DNA of 64,000 nt from UBA10649 sp963749905 (GTDB lineage: Bacteria > Actinomycetota > Actinomycetes > S36-B12): NCBI GenBank assembly GCA_963749905.1, contig CAVVOF010000002.1, positions 372,001 through 436,000 on the forward strand, given 5' to 3'. The translations under genes were made by a program, and so were the position numbers. How positions within the stretch are numbered: the first letter of the stretch is position 1; every line of letters starts with the position of its first letter. The notes beneath the pieces are model-generated. The model saw only the letters and a list, made by a program, of their open reading frames with translations. It was not told the DNA's origin and searched no databases. Positions 16,544 through 25,544 of the stretch are shown here, piece after piece.

Positions 16544-18064
16544 TCAGCAGGTGGCCGGAACGACGCCCCTGGCCTGAGTCGTCGTCGTGGCACCCTTCGC
16601 CGCCGAGAACAGGCACGAGGCCGAGCCGGACAGGTTCGGCCCGGCCATGCCCGGCTGGGTGGTGTAGCCCCACGAGTTGACCGAAACGACGGATCCATCG
16701 CCGCCAGCGATGGGATCGAGCCACGGACCGCCCGATGCCCCTCCACTCAGGCCGCACTGCCCGAGCCACCAGTCACCGTAGGAACTCTCGGTGGCCAGTT
16801 TCTCCGAGCAGTACATGAAGTTGGGGTCATCGCTGTACGAGTAGCCAAGTGCCGCGGCGTCGTGTCCCGCCGCTGCGGTCGTGAACGAGATGGGCAGCGA
16901 GCCGGCCACCTGATCCAGCGGGCCGTCGACTCCCGCGCCCGAGTGACCGTAGGAGGTGCCGCTCTCGGGCACTACGTAGTAGGCGTAGTCCCACGGGATG
17001 TTGGCGGGGAACTTGCGCGTCGTCCAGTCGGCGTCGACGACCCCGTACGCAGGCGCCCAGCAGCCGAGCGGGTCGTTCGAGCAGACCCGGTCAGTACCGC
17101 CGGCGCTAGTGCCGGCCTGGTTCGGAATGAAGAGGACGTCCTTGGCAAACGCCTTGTTCACATCGTCGTAGACGCAGTGGGCCGCCGTGAGGATGACGGA
17201 GCGATCCGATGTGTTATCCCTCACCGCCGTGCCCGAGCAGACGTAGCCGGTCCAGCTGGACTGACGGCGGTTGGCGGGCATGTAGAAGTAGATCCGCCCC
17301 GCCGCAGTCTGGACCGTGCCGCCCTGAGTCCACTCGGCGTTCGTCACCACACCGTCGCCGCCACCGGTACCGCCCCCGCCACCGGAGCCGGAGCCGGAGT
17401 AGTCGACCGTGAATCCGATCGACTCGGATGCCGTGTTGCTCGAGGAGTCCGTGGCGATGACCCGGAACAGCCACGCCCCTTCCGGCGTGAACTCGCTGAT
17501 CCCCTGTGACCATGTGGAGCCGGACTGACTGGGCGGGGTGCCCGCTGAGATCCAGGTGCTCCCACCATCGGCTGAGAATTCGAACGCGACCGTTCGCACC
17601 CTGACGTTGTCGGTGACTGTCGCGGAGAACGTCTGGGTCCCGGTCACCTCAGCACCAGGATTCGGCGCCGTGATGGTGACCGTCGGAGCTTCAGTGTCGA
17701 CGACTGAGCCCGGCTTCCCCTTTTCGGGAGTCGGACGCGCTGGAGCCCCATTCGACGGGACCGCGACCACCGATGGGCCTGGCCTCACCGCAGGATTGCC
17801 GTGCCCGTAGGGCTCGAGCGAGCCGTCGGCGCGCTTCAGGTAGCCCAGGCCACGCTCATCGATGACGAGGTCCCGCGGGATGGCCGCAGCCCGGGCCTCG
17901 GGCGTCCAGCGAGCCGCGACCGCGGCCGTGTCCATTCCGGGAGCGTCGGCTGACGGCGAATCAGGCCCAGGCGCGCCAATCGCGCTCGGCGCCAGGGCGA
18001 GGCCTCCGAGCACAACCGCACCCGCCGCGACCCCGGCCGCGATCCTTCCAACCGTGCTGGACAT
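16544..18064 (-). CDS. Secreted trypsin-like serine protease with Ig-like domain
   Basis: 506 residues. An N-terminal signal peptide (MSSTVGRIAAGVAAGAVVLG, Ala-rich, ending near SAIGAPG) precedes a Pro-rich region. A bacterial Ig-like domain follows (starting EAPTVTITAPNPGAEVTG, ending in IATDSSSNTASESIGFTVDY), then a Gly-rich linker. The S1-type protease domain has His in VILTAAHCVYD, a likely Asp in NIPWDYAYYVV and Ser in LSGGASGGPW. Cysteine pairs fit an extracellular fold. Start chosen at MSSTV because AGGGAG lies 7 bases upstream; the frame continues 22 codons further up. It sits between ilvB and ilvD without evident link. Confidence 0.88.
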   Translation of the reverse strand: MSSTVGRIAAGVAAGAVVLGGLALAPSAIGAPGPDSPSADAPGMDTAAVAARWTPEARAAAIPRDLVIDERGLGYLKRADGSLEPYGHGNPAVRPGPSVVAVPSNGAPARPTPEKGKPGSVVDTEAPTVTITAPNPGAEVTGTQTFSATVTDNVRVRTVAFEFSADGGSTWISAGTPPSQSGSTWSQGISEFTPEGAWLFRVIATDSSSNTASESIGFTVDYSGSGSGGGGGTGGGDGVVTNAEWTQGGTVQTAAGRIYFYMPANRRQSSWTGYVCSGTAVRDNTSDRSVILTAAHCVYDDVNKAFAKDVLFIPNQAGTSAGGTDRVCSNDPLGCWAPAYGVVDADWTTRKFPANIPWDYAYYVVPESGTSYGHSGAGVDGPLDQVAGSLPISFTTAAAGHDAAALGYSYSDDPNFMYCSEKLATESSYGDWWLGQCGLSGGASGGPWLDPIAGGDGSVVSVNSWGYTTQPGMAGPNLSGSASCLFSAAKGATTTTQARGVVPATC

Positions 18065-18244
18065 GGCGGCACTCCCTGCGTCGACGCCCCCGAAAGCCCT
18101 CACCGTAGCCTCACCGACCCCAATGCCCAAGGAATCCGGTCACGGCGCGCGGGGTCGAGCTCCAACCGTCGAGACCTGCGCTCGGCGACACCAAACGCGC
18201 GCGGTGATGTCGGCCAGAGCAGGTTTCGGCGGGCGCGATCGCCG

Positions 18245-19935
18245 CTAGTCGCAGACGGCCCCGCGCGATGCCGAGCCCACGAGCTTCGCGTACTTCGCGA
18301 GCACGCCGCGCTCATAGCGGGGCGGCAGCGGGGCGAAGGCCGCGCGGCGAACTGTCGAGCTCGTCGTCGTCGACGAGCAGGTCGAGGCGTCCGGTTCGGG
18401 ATGTCGATGCGGATCCGGTCGCCGTCCGCGACCAGGCCGATCGGTCCGCCGTCGACGGCCTCCGGCGCGACGTGGCCGATGCACAGGCCGGTGGTGCCGC
18501 CGGAGAACCGACCGTCGGTGATGAGCATGACGTCCTTGCCCAGGCCCGCACCCTTGATGGCGCCGGTGATCATGAGCATCTCGCGCATACCGGGTCCGCC
18601 CTTGGGACCCTCGTAGCGGATGACGACGACATCGCCCTTCTGGATGGTGCCGTCCTCCAGCGCCGCCATCGCCGACTGCTCACGCTCGAACACGCGCGCG
18701 GTGCCCTCGAACACGTCCACGGGCACGCCGGCGTTCTTCACGACGGCGCCCTCGGGGCAGAGGGAGCCCGACAGGATGGTGATGCCGCCGTGCGAGTCGA
18801 GGGGGTTCCTGGATGCGTAGAGGATCGTCCCGTCCGGATCCGGCGGGGCGATGTCGGCGAGGTTCTCCGCGACGGTCCGGCCGGTCACGGTGAGGCAGTC
18901 GCCGTTCAGCAGCCCGGCATCGAGCAGGGCGCGCATGACCACGGGCACTCCCCCGACCCGATCCACGTCGCTCATCACGTAGCGACCGAACGGCTTGACG
19001 TCGGCCAGCAGCGGCACCTTCGCGCCGATCCGGTGGAAGTCCTCCATATCCAGTTCGACGCGCGCCTCATGCGCGATCGCGAGCAGGTGCAGGACCGCGT
19101 TGGTCGAGCCACCGAAGGCCATCACGACGGCGATCGCGTTCTCCAACGACTGCCGGGTGATGATGTCGCGGGTGGTGATCCCCTGCCGGATCAGCTCGAC
19201 CACGGCCTCGCCGGACTTGCGGGCGAAGCCGTCACGCCGACGGTCGACCGCGGGCGGCGCGGCGGAGCCGGGGAGGGACATGCCCATCGCCTCAGCCGCG
19301 CTGGCCATCGTGTTGGCGGTGTACATGCCGCCGCAGGCACCCTCGCCCGGGCAGATGGCGCGCTCGATCAAGTCGACGTCCTCGCGCGACATGAGCCCGC
19401 GGGCGCAGGCGCCGACTGCCTCGAACGCGTCGATGATGGTGACGTCCTTCTCCGTGCCGTCGGACAGCTTGACGTGACCGGGCAGGATCGAGCCGGCGTA
19501 GACGAACACGGACGCGACGTCGAGCCGTGCGGCGGCCATCAGCATGCCCGGGAGCGACTTGTCACACCCGGCGAAGGTGACCATGCCGTCGAGCCGCTCG
19601 GCCTCCATGACCGCCTCGACGGAGTCCGCGATGATCTCGCGCGAGACCAGGGAGAAGTGCATCCCCTCGTGTCCCATGGAGATGCCGTCCGACACCGAGA
19701 TGGTCCCGAACTGCATGGGGAAGCCGCCGCCGGCGTGCACGCCCTCCTTCGCCGCGACCGCCAGGCGATCGAGCGAGAGGTTGCAGGGGGTGATCTCGTT
19801 CCAGCTGGAGGCGACGCCGATCTGGGGCTTCGGGAAGTCCTCGTCGGTCATGCCCACGGCGCGGAGCATGCCGCGGGCGGCCGCCCGCTCGAGCCCATCG
19901 GTCACATCGGCACTGCGCGGCTTCATGTCGGTCAT
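18245..19935 (-). CDS. ilvD: Dihydroxy-acid dehydratase, two frameshifts near the 3' end
   Basis: Fe-S enzyme that dehydrates dihydroxyisovalerate and dihydroxymethylvalerate. The main frame starts MTDMKPRSADVTDGLERAAA. Cysteines in ITPCNLS, GCDKSLPGM and GEGACGGMYTANTM match the cluster ligands of the family. After DRIRIDIPNRT the frame is lost: LDLLVDDDELD continues in a second frame, and AAFAPLPPRYERGVLAKYAK to the end in a third. One extra base near 18386 and one near 18350 explain both breaks exactly, because the total of 1691 bases is two over a multiple of three. Both sit in the last fifty codons of an otherwise perfect gene, so sequence error is more likely than decay. ATG is 7 bases after TAGGCT. 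Confidence 0.9.
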
Positions 19936-19948
19936 GACACGAAGCCTA
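19936..19948 (-). promoter_or_regulatory. Leaderless -10 element of ilvD
   Basis: TAGGCT (19948-19943) plus 7 bases, then the ilvD ATG. The hexamer equals that of the ilvB leader. No leader peptide or terminator is visible before ilvD, so it seems to lack the attenuation seen for ilvB. Confidence 0.5.
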
Positions 19949-19979
19949 TTGAGGGGCTCGGTGGAAGGACTCTCGGGCT

Positions 19980-20579
19980 TCAGAAGCGGCAGCTGGGGTT
20001 GTCCTGTGCCTGGAGGGCGCCCTTGAAGAGCGGCCAGTACGGGGCGGCGGACTGCTGGGTGGGCACCACCCATGCGATCGGCTGGAGGGCGCGCTTGGGC
20101 GGATCCTTCTCCATCGGGGCGAAGGCCGGACCCCAGACCTTGCGGACTCGCACCCGAATCTGCGCGGTGTCGTCGGCCGTCCCCGCCCAGCAGGCCGAGC
20201 CGCGGCGGTAGGTCATCGCCTCCGCCTTGGTGACCGCCTTGCCCGGTTCGGCGCCCTTGTACTGGAAGACGATCAGGGTCACCGCGTTCATGTACGGGTC
20301 CTTGACCGGATCGATCTGGAAGGAGGTGCCCTGGGTGTTGGCCGTCGGGATCTGCAGGGTCGCCACCCCGTTGCGGACCTTCGCCTTGTCCGACGGGCCG
20401 CCATCGGCGGTCACGACGGGCAGCCAGGACGAGATCGTGCAGCCCTCGCAGCCGACGACCGTGAAGGTGACGGTCGTGGTCGGTTCCGTCGGATCATCGG
20501 CAGCGATCGCCGCGGGTGCGGACACCGCCAGGACGCCGAGGGCGAGGACACCGGTGACGAGCGTGCGGGCTGCCTTCAC
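19980..20579 (-). CDS. Secreted protein of unknown function
   Basis: 199 residues with a clear signal peptide: basic start VKAARTLVTG, hydrophobic core and AIAA cleavage region, followed by DDPTEPTTTVTF. The mature part has few recognisable motifs; GCEGCTISSW (two cysteines three residues apart) and a later SACWAG and NPSCRF give four cysteines, perhaps two disulfides. GTG start with AAGGAGG at ideal spacing. It lies 14 bases downstream of a 2-hydroxyacid dehydrogenase gene. I do not recognise the family; conserved secreted proteins of similar size occur in actinobacteria. Confidence 0.75.
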   Translation of the reverse strand: MKAARTLVTGVLALGVLAVSAPAAIAADDPTEPTTTVTFTVVGCEGCTISSWLPVVTADGGPSDKAKVRNGVATLQIPTANTQGTSFQIDPVKDPYMNAVTLIVFQYKGAEPGKAVTKAEAMTYRRGSACWAGTADDTAQIRVRVRKVWGPAFAPMEKDPPKRALQPIAWVVPTQQSAAPYWPLFKGALQAQDNPSCRF

Positions 20580-20593
20580 GGCGGCCTCCTTGG

Positions 20594-21475
20594 CTAGTGG
20601 GCCTTGCGTGGGCCCGACACTACGGACGCCAGTGGCTGACCGGACGCGAAACGGCCCAGCTGGTCCGCGACGAGGCGGCGGGCGCGTGGCAGGAAGGCAG
20701 ACGTGTTGCCTCCCACGTGCGGACTGATGAGGACGCCGGGCAGGTGCCACAGCGGGTGGTCCGGAGGCAGCGGCTCGGGGTCGGTGACATCGAGCGCCGC
20801 GCGGATGCGACCGGACGCGACCTGCTCGGTGAGTGCGTCCGTGTTCACGACGGATCCACGCGACACGTTCACGAGGAGGGCACCGTCCGCCATGTGGGCG
20901 AGGAACTCGGTGCCCGCCATGCCGTGCGTCTCGTCGGTGAGCGGAACGGCGAGGATCACCACGTCCGCACCGGGCAGCAGCGCCTGCAGGTCGCTCGACG
21001 CATGGACCCCCGGACGGGCGGTACGCCCGACGAGGATCACCTCCGTCTCGAATGGCTCGAGCCTGGCTCGAAGCGCCCGGCCGATCCCACCCGCCCCGAT
21101 CACCAGCACGCGCTTGTCGGCGAGCGCCTCCCGTCGCGCATACACCCACGTGCCCTGCGGCATCGCCCGGGCGAAGTCATCGAGACCGCGCAACGAGGCG
21201 ATGACCAGGCCCACCGCGAGCTCGGCGGTGCTGGCGTCGTGCACTCCCCCGGCATTGCAGAGCGTGACGCCGGGGGGCAGGAAGCTCAGTGCGTTGTCGT
21301 ACCCGGCGGTGAGCAGCTGGACGACCTGCAGGTTCGGCATCCCCGTCATCAGGGCCAGGTCCTCGACCGGTCCCATGTAGCGAGGGACGTAGAAGACCAC
21401 CTCGTCGAGGCGCGAGACGATCGGCACCGGCGACGTAGCCGGCCGCACGTCCTCCGGCAGCATCGCGCCCAGCAT
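20594..21475 (-). CDS. D-isomer-specific 2-hydroxyacid dehydrogenase
   Basis: 293 residues, shorter than SerA. The NAD domain shows VLVIGAGGIGRALRARL. The catalytic triad is visible: Arg in LVNVSRGSVV, Glu in DVTDPEPLPP, His in ISPHVGGNTS. The N-terminal substrate domain is truncated relative to glycerate dehydrogenases, as in the phosphoglycerate dehydrogenase-like group that reduces 2-oxo acids. The start lies two bases after the gatB stop, so it is probably the last or next-to-last gene of the gatCAB operon. Substrate unknown. Confidence 0.85.
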   Translation of the reverse strand: MLGAMLPEDVRPATSPVPIVSRLDEVVFYVPRYMGPVEDLALMTGMPNLQVVQLLTAGYDNALSFLPPGVTLCNAGGVHDASTAELAVGLVIASLRGLDDFARAMPQGTWVYARREALADKRVLVIGAGGIGRALRARLEPFETEVILVGRTARPGVHASSDLQALLPGADVVILAVPLTDETHGMAGTEFLAHMADGALLVNVSRGSVVNTDALTEQVASGRIRAALDVTDPEPLPPDHPLWHLPGVLISPHVGGNTSAFLPRARRLVADQLGRFASGQPLASVVSGPRKAH

Positions 21476-21477
21476 CG

Positions 21478-22995
21478 CTACTCCGAGACGCCCAGTCGCT
21501 CGAGCAGCAGAGCGCGCACCTTCGCCGCGTCCGCCTGCCCACGCGTGGCCTTCATCACGGCGCCCACGATCGCGCCGGCCGCCTGCACCTTGCCCCCGCG
21601 GATCTTGTCCGCCACATCCGGCTGCTCGGAAAGCGCCTGGTCGATGGCCGCGAGCAGCGAGGAGTCGTCGCTGACGACCGCGAGGCCACGCCCCGCGACG
21701 ACGTCGTCGACGTCGCCCTCGCCGGCGATGATGCCCTCGATGACCTGCCGCGCCATCTTGTCCGTCAGGCTGCCGTCATCGACGAGGCGCTGGAGCCTCT
21801 TGATCTGGGCCGACGAGACCGGCACGTCGGCCAGTTCGATGCCCCGGTCGTTGGCGATCCGCGACAGTTCGCCCGTCCACCACTTGCGGGCGGCGGCAGG
21901 CTCCACGCCCTCGGCGATCGTGGCCTCGACCAGCTCGACGGCGCCGGCGTTCACCAGGGTCTGGAAGTCGTGGTCGCTGACGCCCCACTCGGCCCGCAGC
22001 CGCGCGCGCTTGACGGACGGCAGTTCCGGCAGGGTGCCGCGCAGCTCCTCGACCCACTCGCGGGTCGGGGCGATCGGCACCAGGTCCGGCTCCGGGAAGT
22101 AGCGGTAGTCCTCCGCCTGCTCCTTCGAGCGGCCCGAGGTCGAGCGCCCGGTGTCCTCGTGGAAGTGCCGGGTCTCCTGGATCACCCGCCCACCGGAGGC
22201 GAGCAGCGCGGCCTGCCGCTCGATCTCCGAGCGGACTGCCCGCTCGACCGAGCGCAGGGAGTTGACGTTCTTGGTCTCGCTGCGCGTCCCCCACTCGTCG
22301 CCGGGACGGTTCAGGGACACGTTGACGTCGCAGCGCAGCGACCCCTCCTCCATCCGGACGTCGGAGACGCCGAGGGAGCGCATCAGGTCGCGCAGCTCGG
22401 TGACGTACGCGCGCGCCACCAGCGGGCCCAGCGCGCCGGTCCCGACGATCGGCTTGGTGACGATCTCGATGAGCGGGATCCCGGCGCGGTTGTAGTCGAC
22501 GAGGGAGTAGTCGGCTCCGTGGATGCGGCCGGTCGCGCCGCCCGCATGGGTCAGCTTGCCGGTGTCCTCTTCCATGTGCACGCGCTCGATCTCCACGCGG
22601 AAGACACGCGGGCCGTCGTCGGTCTCGACAGTGACGTCGAGGTAGCCGTCGAAGCACAGCGGCTCGTCGTACTGGCTGACCTGGTAGTCCTTCGGCATGT
22701 CCGGGTAGAAGTAGTTCTTCCGCGCGAAGCGGCACCACTCGGCGATGCTGCAGTTGAGCGCCAGTCCCATCCGGATGGTCGACTCGACGCCCATCCGGTT
22801 GACGACCGGCATCGATCCCGGCAGGCCGAGGCACACCGGGCACACCTGCGTGTTGGGGTCCGCGCCGAAGGCGGTGGGACAGGAGCAGAACATCTTGGAC
22901 GCCGTGCCGAGCTCGACGTGCGTCTCGAGGCCCAGCACCGGCTCGAAGACGGCCAGCGCCTCGTCGAACGGCATCGTGTCGGGAGCGGTGGTCAT
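21478..22995 (-). CDS. gatB: Asp/Glu-tRNA(Asn/Gln) amidotransferase subunit B
   Basis: Recognises mischarged Glu-tRNA(Gln) (and Asp-tRNA(Asn) where needed) and activates it for transamidation. 505 residues. The cradle domain begins with FEPVLGLETHVELGTASKMF and has the zinc-type cysteines CSCPTAF and CPVCLGLPG. Family motifs KNYFYPDMPKDYQVSQYD and GIPLIEIVTKP are intact, followed by a helical and a YqeY-like tail (INxxGGKVQAAG-type motif IRGGKVQAAGAIVG). ATG overlaps the gatA stop as ATGA. No frameshift here. Confidence 0.96.
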   Translation of the reverse strand: MTTAPDTMPFDEALAVFEPVLGLETHVELGTASKMFCSCPTAFGADPNTQVCPVCLGLPGSMPVVNRMGVESTIRMGLALNCSIAEWCRFARKNYFYPDMPKDYQVSQYDEPLCFDGYLDVTVETDDGPRVFRVEIERVHMEEDTGKLTHAGGATGRIHGADYSLVDYNRAGIPLIEIVTKPIVGTGALGPLVARAYVTELRDLMRSLGVSDVRMEEGSLRCDVNVSLNRPGDEWGTRSETKNVNSLRSVERAVRSEIERQAALLASGGRVIQETRHFHEDTGRSTSGRSKEQAEDYRYFPEPDLVPIAPTREWVEELRGTLPELPSVKRARLRAEWGVSDHDFQTLVNAGAVELVEATIAEGVEPAAARKWWTGELSRIANDRGIELADVPVSSAQIKRLQRLVDDGSLTDKMARQVIEGIIAGEGDVDDVVAGRGLAVVSDDSSLLAAIDQALSEQPDVADKIRGGKVQAAGAIVGAVMKATRGQADAAKVRALLLERLGVSE

Positions 22996-24499
22996 AGCGC
23001 CGGAGCCTCCTCGATGAGCAGGTGTCCCCACCGGTCGACGAGCGCCGCCTCGAGGGCGGCGCCCACGTTGTAGAGCCGGTCGTCGGCCATCGGGGGGGCC
23101 ATGATCTGCAGGCCGACGGGCAGGCCGTCCTCGGGCGCCAGCCCGACCGGCAGCGACATGGCCGCGTTGCCCGCGAGGTTGACCGGGATGGTGGCGATGT
23201 CGTTGAGGTACATGGCCATCGGGTCGTCGACCTTCTCGCCGATCCTGAAGGCCGTGGTCGGGGCCGTCGGCGAGATGAGCACGTCCGCCTGTGCGAACGC
23301 GGCGGCGAAGTCGCGCGTGATCAGGGTGCGCACCTTCTGCGCCTGGCCGTAGTACGCGTCGTAGTAGCCGCTCGACAGCGCGTAGGTGCCGATCATGATC
23401 CGGCGCTTGACCTCGGCTCCGAAGCCGGCCTCGCGGGTGAGCGCCATGACCTCCTCGACCCCGCGGTCGCCGTCGTCGCCGACCCGCAGGCCGTAGCGCA
23501 TGCCGTCGAAGCGGGCGAGGTTGCTGGACGCCTCCGAGGGCAGGATCAGGTAGTACGCCGCGAGCGCGTACTCGAAGTTCGGGCAGGAGACCTCCACGAC
23601 CTCCGCGCCGAGGTCGGTGAGGATGGCCACGGCCTCGTCGAACCGCTGGGAGACGCCGGCCTGGTAGCCCTCGCCGCTCAGCTCGCGGACCAGGCCGATG
23701 CGCAGGCCGCGAACGTCGGCACGCTGAGCAGCGCGCCACCACGTCCGGGACCGGTGCGTCGATCGAGGTCGAGTCGCGGTGGTCGTGCCCGGCGATGGCC
23801 GCGTGCAGCAGCGCCGTGTCCATGACCGTGCGGGCACAGGGCCCGGCCTGGTCGAGCGAGGACGCCAAGGCGACCAGGCCGTAGCGGGAGACGCCGCCGT
23901 ACGTGGGCTTGACGCCGACGGTGCCGGTGACGGCCGCGGGCTGGCGGATCGAGCCGCCGGTGTCGGTGCCGATGGCGAGCGGCGCCTCGAACGCCGCGAT
24001 CGCGGCGGCGGAACCGCCACCGGATCCGCCCGGGATCCGCTCGAGGTCCCACGGGTTGTGGGTAGGCCCGTACGCCGAGTGCTCAGTGGACGAGCCCATG
24101 GCGAACTCGTCCATGTTGGTCTTGCCGAGGATGACCACGTCGGCCGCGCGCAGGCGCTCGACGACGGTCGCAGTCGTAGGGCGGGCGCCAGCCCTCGAGG
24201 ATGCGCGAGCCGCAGGTGGTCGGCACGCCGGACATCGTCAGGACGTCCTTCAGCGCGAGCGGCACACCCGCGAGCGGGCCGAGACTGTCACCCGCGGCAC
24301 GCTTGCGGTCCACGCCGCGGGCGACCTCGAGCGCCTGGTCGTCGAGGACCTGGAGGAACGCGTGCACCTCGCCGTCGACGGCCGCGATGCGGTCGAGGTG
24401 TGCGCGGGTGACCTCCTCGGCAGAGACCTCGCCTCGGGCAATGGCCCCCGCGAGCTCGACGGCGGACTGGCGGACGAGATCGGCTTCCATCTCAGCCAC
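22992..24499 (-). CDS. gatA: Amidotransferase subunit A, two frameshifts
   Basis: Amidase subunit that releases ammonia from glutamine. Three frames must be joined. The first 100 or so residues end in LEGWRPPYD, the middle frame carries VILGKTNMDEFAMGSS and the amidase signature IPGGSGGGSAAAIAA with the Ser-cisSer-Lys triad, and the last frame runs from AQRADVRGLRIGLV to the end. An extra base near 24172 and another near 23730 account for both breaks. All family motifs survive and both flanking subunits are intact, so an active gene with sequence error is the best reading. GTG start two bases after the gatC stop. Confidence 0.9.
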
Positions 24500-24501
24500 G
24501 C

Positions 24502-24798
24502 CTACTCCTCGTCCAGGATGCGCGGGACGCGGAACCGGTCGTCCTCCCAGGCCGGTGCACCGGCCGCGACCGTCGCACGGTCGAGTCCGGGCCTCGCGAC
24601 GTCGTCCCGGAACACGTTCTCCATCGGGATCGGGTGCGAGGTCGGCGGGATGTCGTCGGCGGCCACGTCCGACACGTGGGCCACGGACTGCAGGATCACG
24701 TCCAGCTGCCCCGCGTAGTGGTCAAGCTCCTCGTCGGTGAGCTGCAGGCGGGCCAGCCGAGCCAGGTGCTCGACCTCCGCGCGCGTGATGGCCGTCAT
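24502..24798 (-). CDS. gatC: Asp/Glu-tRNA(Asn/Gln) amidotransferase subunit C
   Basis: 98-residue belt protein that holds GatA and GatB together. It starts MTAITRAEVEHLARLARLQL, the standard GatC N terminus, and ends in the typical FRDDVARPGLDRATVAAGAP plus RFRVPRIL. Two upstream codons (GTG CGC) would add Val-Arg; the ATG is preferred because it lies 7 bases after TAGGAT. First gene of gatCAB. Confidence 0.94.
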   Translation of the reverse strand: MTAITRAEVEHLARLARLQLTDEELDHYAGQLDVILQSVAHVSDVAADDIPPTSHPIPMENVFRDDVARPGLDRATVAAGAPAWEDDRFRVPRILDEE

Positions 24799-24811
24799 GC
24801 GCACGATCCTA
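24799..24811 (-). promoter_or_regulatory. Leaderless -10 element of gatCAB
   Basis: TAGGAT (24811-24806) and 7 bases ahead of the gatC ATG. Confidence 0.5.
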
Positions 24812-24835
24812 GTGAGCGCGCTCGGGTGCTCCGGT

Positions 24836-25429
24836 TCAGGCCGTCGGGCTCAGTTCCGCAGCTCCGAAGGAGACCGAGAACCGGTCGCACCAGATCGACA
24901 CGCTGGTCAGGTCGGTCAGATCGACGTCCGCGGGGATGGCGTAGTTCTGGCTGCCCTGATTGCCCTTGAGGGCGCCGAGGTCGACATAGGCGCCGTCGTC
25001 GAAGACGTACCAGCCGTCCTCACCCTCGATCACGGGGGCGTCGGTCAGCCAGACCTTCAGGTCCGGGCCGTTGCTCGTGTCCAGGTCCTCGATGCGCAGT
25101 ACGCGCGAGCCGTCCGGCAGCTCGAGGATCTGAGCGGTGCCCGTCGTGCCGTGCTCATGCGTGATGAACGTGCCCTCGGACAGCACCACCGGCTCGGTGG
25201 CCGGCGCGGCCTCGGCCTCCGTCATCGCCTCGGCGTCGGCCTCCGTACCAGCCTCGGCATCCGTACCGGCGACCGCGGGCGCCGACGCGACCGTCGGGAG
25301 CGGCTCGTCGACCGTGACGTTGGTGAACAGCTTCCACGGCTGGAAGAGGTACATGCCCACGGCGATCACCGCCACGCCGAGCACGATCACGGGGACGAGG
25401 ACGGCGGGGCGCATGAGCTTCGTTCGCAT
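24836..25429 (-). CDS. Membrane-anchored DM13-domain protein
   Basis: 197 residues. One N-terminal transmembrane helix (about 7-27, LVPVIVLGVAVIAVGMYLF) is followed by an Ala/Glu-rich low-complexity linker. A DM13 domain (about 85-190) follows, with GTAQILELPDGSRVLRIED, NGPDLKVWLTD, LGALKGNQGSQNYAIP and SIWCDRFSVSFG. DM13 domains are proposed to act in redox or electron transfer and contain one nearly invariant cysteine, here in SIWCDRF. Start placed at MRTKLM; an upstream in-frame GTG at 25447 adds six residues. Function outside the cell membrane is likely, substrate unknown. Confidence 0.88.
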   Translation of the reverse strand: MRTKLMRPAVLVPVIVLGVAVIAVGMYLFQPWKLFTNVTVDEPLPTVASAPAVAGTDAEAGTEADAEAMTEAEAAPATEPVVLSEGTFITHEHGTTGTAQILELPDGSRVLRIEDLDTSNGPDLKVWLTDAPVIEGEDGWYVFDDGAYVDLGALKGNQGSQNYAIPADVDLTDLTSVSIWCDRFSVSFGAAELSPTA

Positions 25430-25532
25430 GTATCGATAGTGGCGCACGCAACGCTCGCAATCGACGGCTCTCGATTACGGAGGCCTTACGGACGCAGGCG
25501 GAATTCCGATCGTGTCTGTCAGACCCCCCTTC

Positions 25533-25544
25533 TACGGTGGGGTC
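25533..25544 (+). promoter_or_regulatory. Leaderless -10 element of the HNH gene
   Basis: TACGGT (25533-25538) and 6 bases before ATG 25545. It supports the internal start over the GTG at 25512. Confidence 0.45.

Noticed and set aside
18245..19935. ilvD as a pseudogene
   Set aside because: The extra bases are of the same kind as in gatA and the 60-64 kb genes, and the gene is otherwise complete. I keep it as a CDS.
20597..22102. Plus-strand frame opposite the dehydrogenase and gatB
   Set aside because: Shadow without motifs, and gatB is unambiguous.
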